DNA from: Viscum album
Lineage: Eukaryota; Streptophyta; Magnoliopsida; Santalales; Viscaceae
DNA: 64,000 nt
Direction: 5' to 3'
NCBI GenBank assembly: GCA_963277665.1
Contig: OY728163.1
Location: 1,902,476,644 to 1,902,540,643 of the forward strand
This document shows positions 22,454-37,399 of this stretch, one piece after another. The notes below the pieces were generated by a model that saw only the letters and a program-made list of their open reading frames with translations, made no database searches and had not been told where the DNA came from. Numbering within the stretch: the first letter of the stretch is position 1; each line of letters opens with the position of its first letter. The translations under genes were made by a program, and so were the position numbers.

Positions 22454-24284
22454 GTTACCTAGAGTCAGTGCATTATTTTAATACATTGGCATGATTACAA
22501 GGAATCAAGTCCTGAAATACCGATTAGTTTAGCGGTATTGGAAAATAGATTACATACATGGATGTTACATTAGACTCTAGAAAATAAAACACAACATAAA
22601 TGATCCTTTGAGAACACCATTAATCCCCTAGATTAACCCTTATTATCAATCATAATACACTTCTTAGCATCCTGAGAAAATTAAAACATATAATGTGGTG
22701 AGCTCAAATGCTCTGTAAGGGTAAGCAATACAGTGGAAGATAACATAAATATTAATCATGGTGAATAATTGAAACCAGATGCCTTTACCAATAATAAACA
22801 CAAATACTTTTATGGTCGGAATATGAACTACATAAATAATTCTATAATAAAATACAATCATGGGTATTCTACTAGTCGAATGACCACATGAACCATCAAT
22901 ATTATTTTCATAATGAGGAAATGTATAATTCCTGACATTCTAAAACATTTTGTCAAGACCTCGGTCAAGACGTATAAAAATGACTAAGGCCTCATCCAAA
23001 ACCATATATCAAATTGGGAAAGGCCTCGTCCAATTCCACGTCTAGTTGTCTCATGAGACCTACTGATGCATCGAGGAGCTATAGCGGGCTCCACCTGTCA
23101 CTTTCTATGTCCAATACAATCCTCATATGAAAAGGTTGAAACATAACAAAAACATTCGTATTAGAACTAGCGTACAAATTGTCAATACATTAACCATAAA
23201 CCATGAATGGTATAAAAATAACACATCCACAGTAAAACATATCACAAAACCTTCCATAAAATATGGAAGATTTGTATCATATTAAATCAACTTTAAACAA
23301 GTTTAAAATCCATCAAATGATGTTTATATAGATGAAAATGATTTGTAAAACTCTTTGAGATAAATATCCCTTTTTCCTGAAAACATATATAATTCACACA
23401 ATATAAAAAGGAAGACATTTAAAGACATATTTGAATCAAAGTGTCACATACCAATTTGAAACTTTTGAATGGAATTAACATTTTAAAAACATTCATGTCC
23501 ATATAGATAAACCCTTAAAACCCATTTTGAAAACATGAACATTAATGAGATTGATTTAGGGGAATAAATATTTACAAAATTTAAAATGATGTTTTAGTAA
23601 AAAATTACCTTAAATTAATCACTTTGAAAATTCTCTCATGGAACATAGACATGGTAATTAAATATTTCCCAGTAGATTCTTATGTAAAAACAACCTTGGA
23701 TAATAAAGAGATTTAGAAATTAACCCTTATCAATTTGTTAACTTATGAAACATACACCTAATGAAAGAATTATCATACAATTAATATGTAAATACACTTA
23801 AATTAAAGTTTATTACACAAATAATACAATTATGGGAAGTATATACACCACACAAAAGGTAATAGTGGAAATATGGCATGAATCTCACGGGAATAAGGAT
23901 TGAGAAGAAAACCCTTTACCTTGCACTTTCCTTTAGTCGGGGGTATGTTTAACCTCATATATGAAGATCGTAATATATTATTAAAGAATAAAAGAACCAT
24001 ATTTGTATTTATGACATCATACATGATTCATTAATGAATTTATAATACCCATTTAATAAAAAATTTCATGTTAAATTAATATTTCGGGTAATAATCACTT
24101 TCTTTATCGTACATGTTTTAACGTGTTACTCTTGATTGTATCACATAGATCAAGATTTAAATAATTCCAGAATATAAAACATGATTTATATATCATATAT
24201 ATTTAGAATATAAATATGTATAATAGACATAGACATATATATATATATATGTATGTATATATATATATATATTAAATGAAAAAC

Positions 24285-24745
24285 ACCGTTTATGGAGACG
24301 GTAGTTCGTACGTACGCATAAACGCTGTTTCTGTTTTCATATCGTATTGAACGAAAATAAGCGAATAATATATATGTAAGTACACACACACAAACACACA
24401 CATGTATCCGGTAGAATTATTATTTCATATGTTACATACTTATTAGTAATATATATTTTTATAATCGTTGATGAATGGTGAATGTGGAAAAAAATCTCAT
24501 CGCGTCGTGGAGACGGTAATCCATATGTACGCAGGAGAGACAATATCATTTCCTTAAAGGTGTGGAATGGATGGTATAATAGTTTTATAGAGACATTATC
24601 ATGTTATTTTCATTAATTATATATGTATTACTCATAATTATATCCATCCAAATAACATAGTGTTGAATAATAAATTACACCACGGCGTGGAGACGGTAAG
24701 CCGTACGTGCGCACGCATGGTGACATTATCATTCATAAGATGGAT
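24285..24745 (-). repeat. Three-copy LTR subrepeat with CGTACGTACG-type palindrome
   Basis: Three blocks containing GGAGACGGTA begin near 24293, 24509 and 24689. Each is followed by a palindromic core (CGTACGTACG; ATATGTACGC; CGTACGTGCG), and the last two run on into GACAATATCATT / GACATTATCATT. Spacing is about 216 and 180 bp. These are the most GC-rich spots in an otherwise AT-rich LTR. Confidence 0.75.
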
Positions 24746-25060
24746 AGAATAATGAATATACATGTGCCATATTTAAAATAACATCATAGTATATAGAATA
24801 TACTGTAGTTATTATTTAATAATTGAAACAACAATGAAAGAGTAAGTGGAAGAATAAGATAACATGAAAGAGGGTGGTGAAATCATTACCTCTTCTTTGG
24901 GTTTCCCTATTGATTTGATCAAATGTGGTATTTAGGTTGGATTTATGACCAAATTAAGTCCTCTATGATGAAGGTAGGATAGTTGGGAGGATATTTGGGA
25001 AAGGGATGTCTGATTAAAATGGCTTTGGAGGTGTGATTTTGAGAGATGGGGATGTATTCT

Positions 25061-25066
25061 TTTATA
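25061..25066 (-). promoter_or_regulatory. TATA box of gypsy LTR (element B)
   Basis: TTTATA on the + strand (TATAAA on the minus), directly before a GAGGGATGAGG block that parallels the box at 17451. Confidence 0.45.
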
Positions 25067-27165
25067 AGAGGGATGAGGCTCACTTTAGGAAAAAATTAAA
25101 GTATTAATTTATTATACAATAATATTCGGTTTATAATGGTAAAAAATGAATTTATTTCGAGCCTTAGGTGGTTATGGTTCGAAATCATCTCAACCCATAG
25201 GTTTTAGACAAGTTTAGGTTACCATTTTAACCTTATCTTATAGATTTAACTCTTAGTTAAATAGTTTAACTTTTACTGTGTCTTCTTGTATTCTTACTCT
25301 ATATTGTTTATAAAATTACTATAAACTTACAAGAGAACCTCAAGTGAATCATTAATGACATATATAATATTATTTTATCCCTTTTGCCGAACCTAACATT
25401 TTTAAGAATCTTATATCAACCAATAATATAGTATTTGTTTTAAATATTAATTTATGTCAATTTTGACACTATTTGGTAGTTTATTTTTGTGAAAGTCATC
25501 ACATCCTTATTACTTCAAACAAGATACATTGAATCAGCCCTAAAAAGTAATATTCACCTAGATAATTCTTTTATGTCATAATAACTTTGAAATTATATTT
25601 ATTTTAATATTTATAATACCATTTATTTGATTCTTTCATTAATAAGGTAATTACTGCATCCTCATTGTTTCATAAATAAATTTAATTATTTATTGTCTAA
25701 AAATTCTAAAAAAATACCATGATATAGGAAATATTTTTATATTTCAAAAGAATATTTATAGTCAAAATTATTACTTATATAACACCATATAAAAATTAAT
25801 TACTAAAATATTTTTGTTTTTGTCAATTTGGTCTTTACTTTAAATTAATTAATCTAAAGTGTCATTATCATTCATAAGTGGCTCCATGGGGTCATAAAAT
25901 CGACCCAAGGATGCCCGTGGATGTCCATTACTCATCCAATAAGGTTAGGACATGTGTTAAAGTAATTTTGAATTATTACAATATTCTTTTTACCTTGAAT
26001 TACACTATTTACCTTTAACCGTGGTAAATAAAAGTCAAAAGATACTATTCAATAGAAATTAATTTCATTATATTGAACCAAATTTTACTTACTCAGGTTA
26101 ACCGTGTCTCTCATAATTTTGAAATTCCACTCACAGAAGCGGTAAAATTATCTTTTATGTGAATTTGCAAATTTTCCTAGGAGGTGGGTAAAAGACAGTG
26201 AAAAGTTCAATAAAATTTATATATATATATATATATATAAATATTATAAACTAACTCTAATGAATTAAACTGAATTTATATAGGTATTATGTATTTATTT
26301 TGACCTAAAATATATTTAAATAAAATAAATAATTATTTAAATAAAAATCCGGTTGTAAACAATAACTCAGTGTTTTCACTATTCATAAAAAATTGAATGT
26401 TTTCAGAAAAATACCAAAAAATCTCCCTAGGCTAATTTCGATATTCTGAATCCAAAAATGATGTATATTTTAAAAAATTAAAAAAATAGAAGTTGAATTT
26501 ATTAATTTATAATTAATTCACGTTGTTAAAACCAAAAGGCGTATTTTTAAGAAATAATAACTTTCAAAAGATTGACACTTGTTTATGTCCAATTTTAAAG
26601 TAAAATTACTTACAATGACCATCATTGGATTAAATGGTAAAAATATAATCTATTTATACATCCAAACCATTAAAATTTATAATTTAACACTATAAATTAT
26701 TTGTATTAAAAAGTTATTTTCTGTTAACATATAGTATCTTTCACTATTCACCCAAATATGAAAGTTATCAGAAAAACACCAAATATTTATTGAAACTAAA
26801 TTATTATGTCCTGATTCTATAGAATACTTTTATTTGGTCAAATTTAATATATAAAATTTTCAAATATTGGATTTAAAAAGGGTTCTCCATTAAAAGGCTA
26901 TAAAATTTCATTTTTTTGAAAAATACATCTTTTATCGGAAAAATAATGTATTTGTTCTTACATTATGTCTAAGAAACTCATAATATGTATTCAAAAATTA
27001 TAAGGATTATATAAAGTTCAATATTCAGTTAATACTATTCATAACCACTTTTGAACAGCTAGTTTGGTAAGTTGTGGTGTGCTAGAACTCAGTGTTGCGT
27101 GTAGTGCAAGTTATTGAATTACTTTGAAGAAATAACGTACAATTAAATCTTGGGGTGTTACATTT

Positions 27166-30041
27166 GTTGTATTTTTAAATATAGAGGAAATTTTCATAGT
27201 AATTTTATCCCATATTCACATAGGAGTAAGGATATATTTCATGACTTCTTTAAAATGTTATCTCTCATATATTACCTTTTGAAAAACTAATAATATTGAT
27301 ATTTATTTAGAAATTTCCAACATTGTATTGTCCCACCAAAAATGATCTCAAAAAATACTCGTACATGTTGGTCCTATGAGTGTAACAAACTTATCTAGAG
27401 TTCCATCTAAATATGTATCCGAGAAAATTTAACTATGACTCAATGATTTTTTCCAAACCCCATGTGCTAGCAACAGGCACTCAGGAATCAAAAAATATGA
27501 GACTAGATTGATTTCTCCCAAATACCCGATGTAAAAACATATATATAGTGGAATGAAAATAAAATGGAAAATAAACCATTGAACCCAATTGGAAAAGATA
27601 CAATAGTCTTGATGTTATGTCAATTAATGAAATCAAATAGGACAATAAACCGAAAAACTCCATCCATTATGTGAATCACTGGATCCTCCATCCACAACTA
27701 ATTTACAACTGTCACCAAACATGTTTAATCATAACCTCTTCATGGTGTTATCAATTTTCCTAGACCTATGAAATATAAATATAAAAACTCCCAATCTAAA
27801 TGGTTTATTTTTAGAAATAAATCCTATTAGTATTTCACCTTGTAAATTAATAAGAAATTACAACTAATATAACCAAATTATGCTTTATTTTTAAAGAAAC
27901 ATGTTAATAAAGCATTTTCACAATTCATATCAAGACATGATTATGGAAACATATTGATGAATTATAATTAAAATATTTTAAAATTTTAATTCCTTCACGG
28001 TAGTCATGTATATATTATTTAAATATATGAGGCATGAATAAGAATTTCCATCGATAAAAACAAGAGTAAAGAATTTAAAAATATATTTGTGTAAAATCAT
28101 TTCCAATTGTATGAACCTGGTTAATAGACCAAATTTTATGTGTATATAGGTAATATTAGACATCATAAAAAAATTGTGACTCTCAGGGATCCCATGTTTC
28201 TAGTCTTAATATGGGGATATATTTTTTACACTTGGAAATAGTAACACACTAGAGGGTGAAGAGGAAGAGATCCCTAAGGAATAGTCAATAAACCAAAAAA
28301 GGATAAAACTTAAGGATAAGTAGATGTACATCCTAATTACCTTATATGTAAAGAAAAAAACATTCCCAATGAGAATTATTCCCACCTAACTACCCATTCT
28401 CCCATGTTATTTACGGTAAATAAACCATTTTTTGGTCTTTATTATATTATTTCAAATCACAAAACATTGAAATAAATTTTTTAAATAGTTCCATGTTATT
28501 TTTTCAAAATAATTTGATTAATTTAAAAAACTTCACACCAAAATTTTTCTATAAAAATCTAATTCCATTCTATTTCATTATAATTATTTTTCAAAACATT
28601 TTTTTTCAAATAGTGAATTCTTTTCAAAAATAACATTTTCATTCGAAAAAAAATCATCATAAAATTTCATCACAATTAAACCATGCCATTTTAAATTTAT
28701 TTATCAAGGATTAAAATACAGTATTGAAAAATAAATCAAAAATAAATTCTAATTTAAAATAGTATTATTGGTTTAAAGGGATATGAATTGCCTTTGGAAA
28801 TCACCTAGAATAATAATAAAATTTTAGAAAAACTAAAGTCTTAATAATATAAAAAGTGAAAGGTATATTCATAGTGAAAAAGGAAAAGGATCCTATAAAA
28901 CATTCATTTATATTACCTAGTAGTTGAATTCTCAAAAATACCAAAGTGTACATCCCAAATTTAAAATATAAATATTGTTTATATTTTTAAATAAATATGT
29001 AGGGCATCATAGCATTCAAAACCCCAAATTAAAACAACCATTTAATATTTTATTTTAAAGAAGTTGTGATTGTGTATTGTTTAAATGAATTTATAATTGG
29101 TTTTATATCTATTAAAATGGGTTAAATAATGCTTTTCAATGATTTATAATAATTAAAAACAATAAAATGGCATTACAGGTCAATCTCGAGTAGAAGAAAT
29201 AAAAAACTATTTTTTAATTATTTATAGTCCTATAAATTGTGTTATGTAAGGGTAATATGGATTTACCCTTAAAAAGTGAATTGGTGTCATATAATGGTGC
29301 TATCCTTTATGCATATTTAGAAATGGGGGAAACACAATTGCATAAATAACCTAACCTTTACACAACATCTAGGTTACCATTACAAAACATTTGGAAAAGA
29401 ATGTATACTCTTAAGAATGATTTGAAAACACAATGATACCCATATATATCCTTTGAAACCTAAGTATTAACTTATATAGTGAATTTTTACCTTTATGGAA
29501 CCATTAAAAAGACCAGATTATATTTACAATGTACAATAGTAACCCATACATAACTCGTATAACAAGTTCTCTATCCCTACACATCGTATATGCCCCGGGC
29601 CTACCATTACATGTCACCCTTATAGGATTCAGTAACCATACATGATAACCTTAATTAAAAAAAGGAAAATGATGTCTCCCCCTTATGATACAGTTATACT
29701 CATCATCTTAAACATACATTTTTTCAAGATTAACCATATTCAGTAAATATTCATAGGGTTTATGCTTTCAGGACATTTAAAAATCATTGTAAACTCTTAC
29801 ACAATTAAAGGAAGTCCCTATTTAAACTAACTTGTAATAAATAAACACATCCTTAACCTAATGTAACAGAAGTAAATAAGAACTAACCCTACTGTGACAC
29901 CTAAAAAATCACTCTATATAATGGTATGACACAATTACCTTACTAAAATCAAATACCATGAATAAGGAAAAAAATTAAGTTAAGATTTATTTTCTTTCTA
30001 TTAAAAGGACATATATATTAAAATAAAAAAACTTCATTAGT
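27166..30041 (+). other. AT-rich decayed DNA, no recognised feature
   Basis: No convincing ORF or domain was found on either strand. Short blocks such as GTAACCCATACATAACTC near 29540 resemble sequence near 39720-39790, so this is probably old gypsy LTR material. Confidence 0.4.
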
Positions 30042-32056
30042 TGTAACATCCCATCTTTTGGATAGGTTTGATATTCCAATAGTTTTTAAACGTTCAATTT
30101 AGTGGATAAACCAATTTTTATATTATTCAATGAATTTCAATTCTAAGAGTTAGATCACATAGAGGTGATGGATTGGATGAGTTCAAGGCCTTGTTCATGA
30201 CTTTAAAGTCAATATATTTCTTTTGGGATCATCAGGATTTGAAACTACATTTTCTGTAGAGACATCCCTAGAATCATGATTTGGGACTAATTGGTGTTAA
30301 AAATGTGGACTTTTATGTTAAGGTACACTATTTTTTAACCAAACAATGTTTCCCATATAAACATGACACCCTATATAATAACTTATATGTGTATCAAACA
30401 ATTGGAACATGGTTCGTCAAAAAAATCATCATATCATACAAGAGGCTGGACTAATTCGATAACATCCCATCACAAAATGTGTTTTGTTTATGGAACAATG
30501 TAGCTATCTTGCATGGTTAGTACCACATAACCAGAAATAGTGTTGGGATAGGCACATGGTTTGGAAAACCATGTATAAAAATCATGTCCCCCTTTAAAAT
30601 GTGTGATTTTACATTTTTACTCTTATAAACTCTATGGTTTTCACCCATTTTTCATTGATTATTGACCGAGAAGGTCTCTTGAACCTATTCCATTCCTCCT
30701 AACCTTTTTATGGTAGTATTCCATTTTTGATATTAGAATCGAACATATTTCATTACATTGGACCCCCTTAGAAATTATAGGACTCCTCTCCTATTTTATT
30801 TTTTTATCTCACTGTAGGGAATGTTAAATCCATGATATCTCTTTTTCCCAATTTTCCGGTGCTTGTTTATTGTTCATAATACTCTTGTTCAATCTCAAAT
30901 AAAATCTTTACAGTTGGAAAGTGAAACATACTAATAATGATTTATGTTTTCTTGTGTTTTTTTTATTAATTTCTAAAATATTTATAAAGTACATCACTGT
31001 ACTATGTGATGTAATTTTCTCACATCACCTCACAAATTTGAGAATAATAATGAATATGAAAATGCCTTTAATTATACTTTTATTATTAATTTAAATATCA
31101 CTACTATAGGTTTTTTACCTCAAACTGAACAACCCCATTGTGTGTGTACATTATATTTTGTTACCCATATTCCATAGCATGAAATTTATGATATATATTT
31201 TTAGGTGTGTGTGATTTCCCCTCATATAATAAGATGTTAAATGGAAATAATTGAATGATATGGGGTTTGGATGTTTCCACCTTATATTGATTTAATGAAA
31301 TATAATACCTTAGTTCCATTCAATGTAGATGAATTAAAAATTTAATATATAATGATATGTAAATATAAACATTCTTTTCTCATTCTATATCAATTGATAC
31401 ACATGATTCTTGTCACCTTTCACTTGAAAAAATAATTATTGTAAATTGATTGTTGAATTTTTATATATTATTACATATTCTTAAATTAATAAATGTGAAC
31501 TACCAACACCTGAACTATAAGATTTCATGAGGGGACCTTATGATCAAATATAATAATTCATTAGATTTTATCAAGTGTTTATTGAATTACACTTCTCCTT
31601 GAGTGATACTGGGTTCCACTTTTGGAAACTCCTTAGTAAAATTTTTATAGGTAACATGGATTATATTATTCATGATTATCACTGAGATTCTTTGGTTAGG
31701 GTTGTTGGGAATAAAATTTTTCACCCCCCATGTTCTAGGATTTTGTGCATGGTGATTCACATATTTAGGATGTTTGACACAGAATTTCACATCATTTTCA
31801 TATTAACATAATGTACTACCTGGGATTCATTTTGAGATCCTTTTATTGGATGTCACCTTATTAGATTTCTAGAGAGTACTAACTGAGATTATTCATATGA
31901 TATTTGTGTGTAACAATTTTTTAAATCATGTTTCACATCACTAATTGGGATTTTCATGAATTCCACTATGCATCCCTTATTCATATACTTTATTGTGTAC
32001 CCATAGTTAAATAATATGACTCCTACATCAATATTATGACTATTCCTAGAAACCAT
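30042..32056 (+). repeat. LTR-like sequence, + strand, low confidence
   Basis: Begins TGTAACATCCCATCTTTT at 30042, the form of a plant gypsy LTR 5' end. No matching 3' end, primer site or partner LTR was identified. No credible ORF is present. Confidence 0.35.
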
Positions 32057-34713
32057 TGTTACACCTCAAGTCCTAGAAAATATTTTTTACCTAAATATTT
32101 AACTGTATATGAATGTTCAAATATAGTTCACATAAATAATTACTTACACATATATATATATTGTGTCACACGCTCTTTGATATTACCTCTTAGTTTGAAA
32201 TAGGTATGGTTGGCCATGTATCCTTCATAAAACTAAGACTAGCTTGTTTATTGTTTTTTGTGTATATATTATTTATTATACCTTAAATTTTTTTAACTTA
32301 TATTCAAGAACTAGATTTCATTATCCACCAGTACTGGTGTACTTATGAGTTTATGTTATACCCTATTCTGGTTTTAGTTTGATACACAAATGACCTCTTT
32401 ATTACATGGCTTGGATCATGTTATTCTATTATGTTTTCATAATTGACTAGTACTGGGCATGGGATCTTGGGAGTAGTGGCTAAAAATGTACATAGTATAC
32501 CTTTTGGAATTGGATTCGTATTTATTTATAAATTTCATTCTAGTCCTATAATTTTATTACATGTCATATGTATCTGCATCTTGTATTATGACTCAACATA
32601 TTCATACATGGTTTTTTATTCACTTATTATTTACTATTATTTGTTATTATATTTTGTGTCTCTATTGATCATATATTTTAGTTTTTTCATTAATTTTTGT
32701 ACCACTATGATAACTTAACTATTGGGATATATTCTCTCCACCATACCATCATTAGACCCCAACTATTATTCGGTAGCCTCTGGTGTATGTGGAGGTGTAC
32801 TTTGGGAAAAGTGGAGAACCATATTAGGGAACCACTACAGTTGGTCCCATATTGGGATGCTACAAGGAGGTATAAAATCATTCTATTTTGATTTCGTAGT
32901 ATTTTGGGGAACATAAACTGGATACTAGTAAAGTGTAGACACTATAAAGACAATGTGTATGGGTCTGACCAACCCATACACAAAAGAATAACCAAGACGC
33001 CATGGAATAGATTATTTTCCATGATGATCTATTATTACTGTTGATTATTATTTCACCATCATTAATTGATGTACTTCCATTAGTTACTAATTTATGAGAT
33101 TTAATTTAATCCTATTATATAAAAGATGTTATGTTACATGAATCATTATAGTCACATAGAGATGTACATGCAATGTTTATTCCATGACATGGAGATTTGA
33201 TTGTTGGTTTCCTAATGAATGACGATTTGTATGAAATTATTATATAATTTATCAGTATTATAATTCATATAATTGTTTTAGTTATTGAATAAAACACTTT
33301 CATATATAACATGATTGTGTTATTTTTACCATTTTTATACTATTTACTAATAATGCAGTAGTTTTCTATGATTATTATCATGTTTACTAGTATTATTACT
33401 CTATGATGGCATGCTCTATTATAATTATAATATATGATTGGTTATAATAGTGTCTTCATAAAACTAATTTTTTTTCTATATAGCATGATAATGGCACCTT
33501 AATTAACCAATCATGACATGTTTAATCCATATATTGTTGGTTTCATGGGATGAAACATTTATATTGGTCATTAAATGGATTCCAATTAAAATTTATAAAT
33601 TGTATGGGCCTTTATTAATTATGTAGGGTAACCCTATATAATCAAACCATTATATATTATTTTATTTATATTTAAGAACCTTGTGTAAAACCCAAGTTTT
33701 AGTTACATAAATTCCAATTAAACTTATAAAGGTAGGGACCTTTATAATATGGTATTGTTAATCCATCTAAAAGAAATATGACTCATATACAAGTAAATTG
33801 AATACTAAATCATATTGAAATAAAAGATGCTGAAAAATAAATTGTTGATATCAATTATACAGTCTTGTGGAACTATAATTTGGGATTGAATAATCATATA
33901 ACAAAATTACCAAAAAGAACAATGGGGTCCATGCAGGTCAGTCATGGCATGTTTCTTATGAGATAATCTAGGGAAGGTGTTTTAAAAATTTGACAATTTA
34001 ATTGTTATGGGTTTCATCTAAAGGTTCACAAGTTTAAATTATGTCTCCCCTTTAGGTCAACATTATCTTTTTTATGGTTTAACTCCATTGGGGTATTCTT
34101 GTGATTAATATGGGATTGTTATTTAATGTTTACACAGCTTCTTATGTGGTGTTGCATATAAAATTATGGTGGAATATTATTTAATTGATCATGTTTACAT
34201 TGTAAAATAAATTTTCCCTAATTTTGATATTAATTATTTTGTGATGCATGTTAATAAAATTTTCAATTATATCCTAATGATTTTTCTTCTCTATATATTA
34301 AAATTCACATTTTATTTAACCGAGCACAATTGTGATAATCTATAAAAAATAATTGAATGAAATAAATTTAATGAGGTAAATTTCAAATTATAAAATATGG
34401 CATCAGCTAAATAATGTTATAATTACAATCTTATTTTATAAATTTTATCTGAAAACTCTTGTTAAAGCCTCTTTAGGTGGTTATAATAACTGAAAATTGA
34501 TGTTAATTGATTAATTAAAATCATTTTATATTGACAATGAAAGGGACCTTAATTAATAGTTATACTTCAATTTACATTGAGTTATCCTCAATATAAACAT
34601 GGGTGTTTCACATAAGATTCAATGTATTTTTAGTCCTAACTCTAGGTTAAATAATGATATCTTATACAAATTAGTTGGGGTGGATATTGTGGTAGTTTTT
34701 GTGTAATTATCGA
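32057..34713 (+). repeat. LTR-like sequence, + strand, low confidence
   Basis: Begins TGTTACACCTCAAGTCC at 32057, resembling the TGTAACACCCCAAGATT start of element B in the opposite orientation. A further start-like sequence, TGTAAAACCCAAGTTTTAG, occurs near 33683. The overlapping ORFs at 32443-32916 occur on both strands and show no domain. Confidence 0.35.
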
Positions 34714-35889
34714 TGTAAAATACTAATATAGGGGGTATGAATAATCTTTTCAAATATATAATGACAAAAACAATTATAGGTTATAAAATATAATATAGTA
34801 GTGGGTGAAATGTTCTTGAGTAATAATGTTGAGGAAATAAAAAAATAAAATAAAATAGTGATTTGTAGTAGTTTGGTTCACTAAGATCTTATTCCAATCC
34901 TCAATCTCCTATACTCCTTGAGGATAATAGTACCCAAAAAGAACATTACTTTTAAAGGTGAAATAGGGTTATTACAGACCATTCCATTTTAACAACCTAT
35001 AGAAACAACCCAATATTTTTACAGGAGGCTTGTCCTAGTCTGTATCATGAATTTTGCTTTGGAATCACAACCAAAACACATTTTTGGTGGTATAATAACT
35101 AGAGAAAGGAAAGAAAATATTTTTATAGTAAAATAATAATCCAGACATAAAGAAATCACTAACAAAATGAAATAATATTAGATGAATAAAACAACTAAAA
35201 AAGTTGTAGAAGATGAACAAAATATAGAATAATATTAATCTAACTAATCTTTGGCCACTTGGAAGGAAGAAATGTTGATGTTGGAGTCCACTAATGATCT
35301 CAAATAGAATTTTGAAGTCATCAAATAAGGTTAACAATTGAGAAGAGTATAATGACGAATAGAAATCACTAGTGACCTGAATGAATTGATATGCACTAGT
35401 ATATGTTGTATTCATTTAGAAGATCAATCAGATCATTAAAATTTATATCTTTGAGGAGAATTTACCTAAACAATATCTTCATGAAACATGTTTTTGAAAA
35501 TTAAGAAAATAAAATAATAGTTTATTTGATTTTTTAAAGATTTGATAAATAAAATTGAATTATAATCATGCTTTATTTGTGTTCAGTAAATTATAAAATT
35601 AATCATTTAATATATTATTTGAAAAAAATAATACAATTAAAATTAAAATTCAATTGAAGAAAATATAATTATTTTGATTATACATGTAAAAATGGATTTA
35701 GTGAATCATAGAATCTTATGACATTAAATTTTCTTATAAAAAAGTATATAAAATACTATTATAGTTCGATCATTAACACTCAAAAAATTTATTTCCACGT
35801 AAAATAATAAAATTTGTAATAGTAAAATTATGTTTAATAATATAAACTTAAATAAGAAATAAAAATTTGAAACATAAAATTTTAACTTA

Positions 35890-36910
35890 TGGTGGTTCAT
35901 TGACCTATCATTGGAATAGAGAGTAGTGGCTCATGACCTACCATTGAAAAGGTCCAACAGTGGATAAACATAGAATCAACAACTATTCCACATTTAATCA
36001 ACTATAAAAAAATAAACCAAAATTAATTTTCTTCCATTAAAATAAGTAACCAAAGGATTCAAGAAACATAATAACAAAATTAGCTACCATTGGGTATCCA
36101 ACAGCGACTCATGACTCACAATTTGAAATGTCCATAGGTAACTCATGACTCACCGTTGAAAATATCCAGAGGTGACCAATTTCCAACTATTGGGTTCTAA
36201 TAGTGGATCATTAAAAATAACTTCCAAAAATTAGAAATAATAAATATTTGAATACAAAAAAATGAAAATTTATTCATAAAAAAATAAAAAATCTATTACA
36301 AATAAATGATAACATTATGAAACAAAAATAAAAGAGAAAAAACTACTAATCAAGGAAGATTTAGATCCTACTAGAGCATAAATATCTTCATCCAAAATAT
36401 TTAGAGTAAATATACAATAGAATAAATATTAATAGATATTATATTAATCTGATTGAAAATTAGAAAATAATGTTCTGTAATATAAAACATGAATAAAAAA
36501 TATATCAACCAATAAGTAGGAATATCTCTTATTAAAGCTAGATAAGATTCTTTTATCTGTTTGAAAATTTAGAAGAAGAAAAAATTCAATCAGAAAATAT
36601 CAGACAAAAAAGTAAAATAATAAATTAATGATGAAGGAGGATAGGGAAACATCTTATTAGATCTTGAAGAACTTCCCAAAAATTTATTAATAGTAAAGAT
36701 AATATAAAAATATTGGGTAAAAATAACCAGCTGCTGATGTCCAATTGTGGGCAACATCACCCATAGATGAAGTCTGATGGAGGGTCGTTATCCCACCATT
36801 AGGTTCCAACAGTGGGTCATATCACCCACCATTGTGTTCAAATGGTATTTCATATCACCCTCCATTTGTTAATTTATAATGGTTATTTTACACCCACCAA
36901 TTGAATTTTA
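35890..36910 (-). repeat. Degenerate repeat cluster in the LTR of element D
   Basis: Many diverged copies of a 35-45 bp unit containing CCATTGGGTTCCAACAGTGG-like words and GACTCATGACTCAC occur at about 35890-36200 and 36730-36910. Related words occur in the partner LTR at 45220-45510. Their place in the LTR parallels the CTACCGA repeats of the young Sirevirus. Confidence 0.6.
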
Positions 36911-37399
36911 CAATGGTGACTTAGTAGAGAAACCAACAGAAAAATATTAAACCACTAAAACATCCCCAACAATAAGATGATGAAGATGAGAAGCTTATGG
37001 TTGATGCTAAATGAAATAAATAGTGAGGAATATAATGCACTGGACCATGTCTAGAATACTTTAACTTATTCCATGAGTTTGTAAAGATCAAAAAATAAGG
37101 GAAATACCATATAAACATGTAGAGAAGATAATAAAAGGTGTATATCCACTGTTGAACTGGTGGAAGATCGATTTTCAATGAATGCAGAGGATGAATATGA
37201 AGTTTAAACACTTGAATGTGTTATTTCAAAACTGGAACACTTGATATATTTAAAATTTATTTGAAGAAATTGAAAAAATATGATCGGATAGTGGAGTGTG
37301 AATTATAGTTTTTTATCTCAGATCCCACATCAAAATGAGAACATGATGGTCAATCGGTATAACTAACAAGTGCTACTGAACAAAAGTTTTAGATTAAGA

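Larger units (their letters stand above)
22455..27165 (-). repeat. 5' LTR of element B (about 4.7 kb)
   Basis: Its minus-strand start at about 27165 is TGTAACACCCCAAGATTT, a typical plant gypsy LTR 5' end. It continues through a TATA box (25061-25066), a three-copy subrepeat array (24285-24745) and a GGCCTCGTCCAA-containing R/U5-like region (22960-23120), to the primer site. It shares blocks with the LTRs of element A and with 38900-41950. No gene is present; the ORFs are short and accidental. Confidence 0.6.

Noticed and set aside
20100..26240. AT dinucleotide runs near 20108, 24235 and 26218
   Set aside because: Simple microsatellites typical of AT-rich plant DNA; no further structure such as an origin or matrix element can be claimed.
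32443..32916. Cluster of ORFs on both strands
   Set aside because: Four overlapping short ORFs in different frames with hydrophobic, AT-driven composition; no motif could be recognised.
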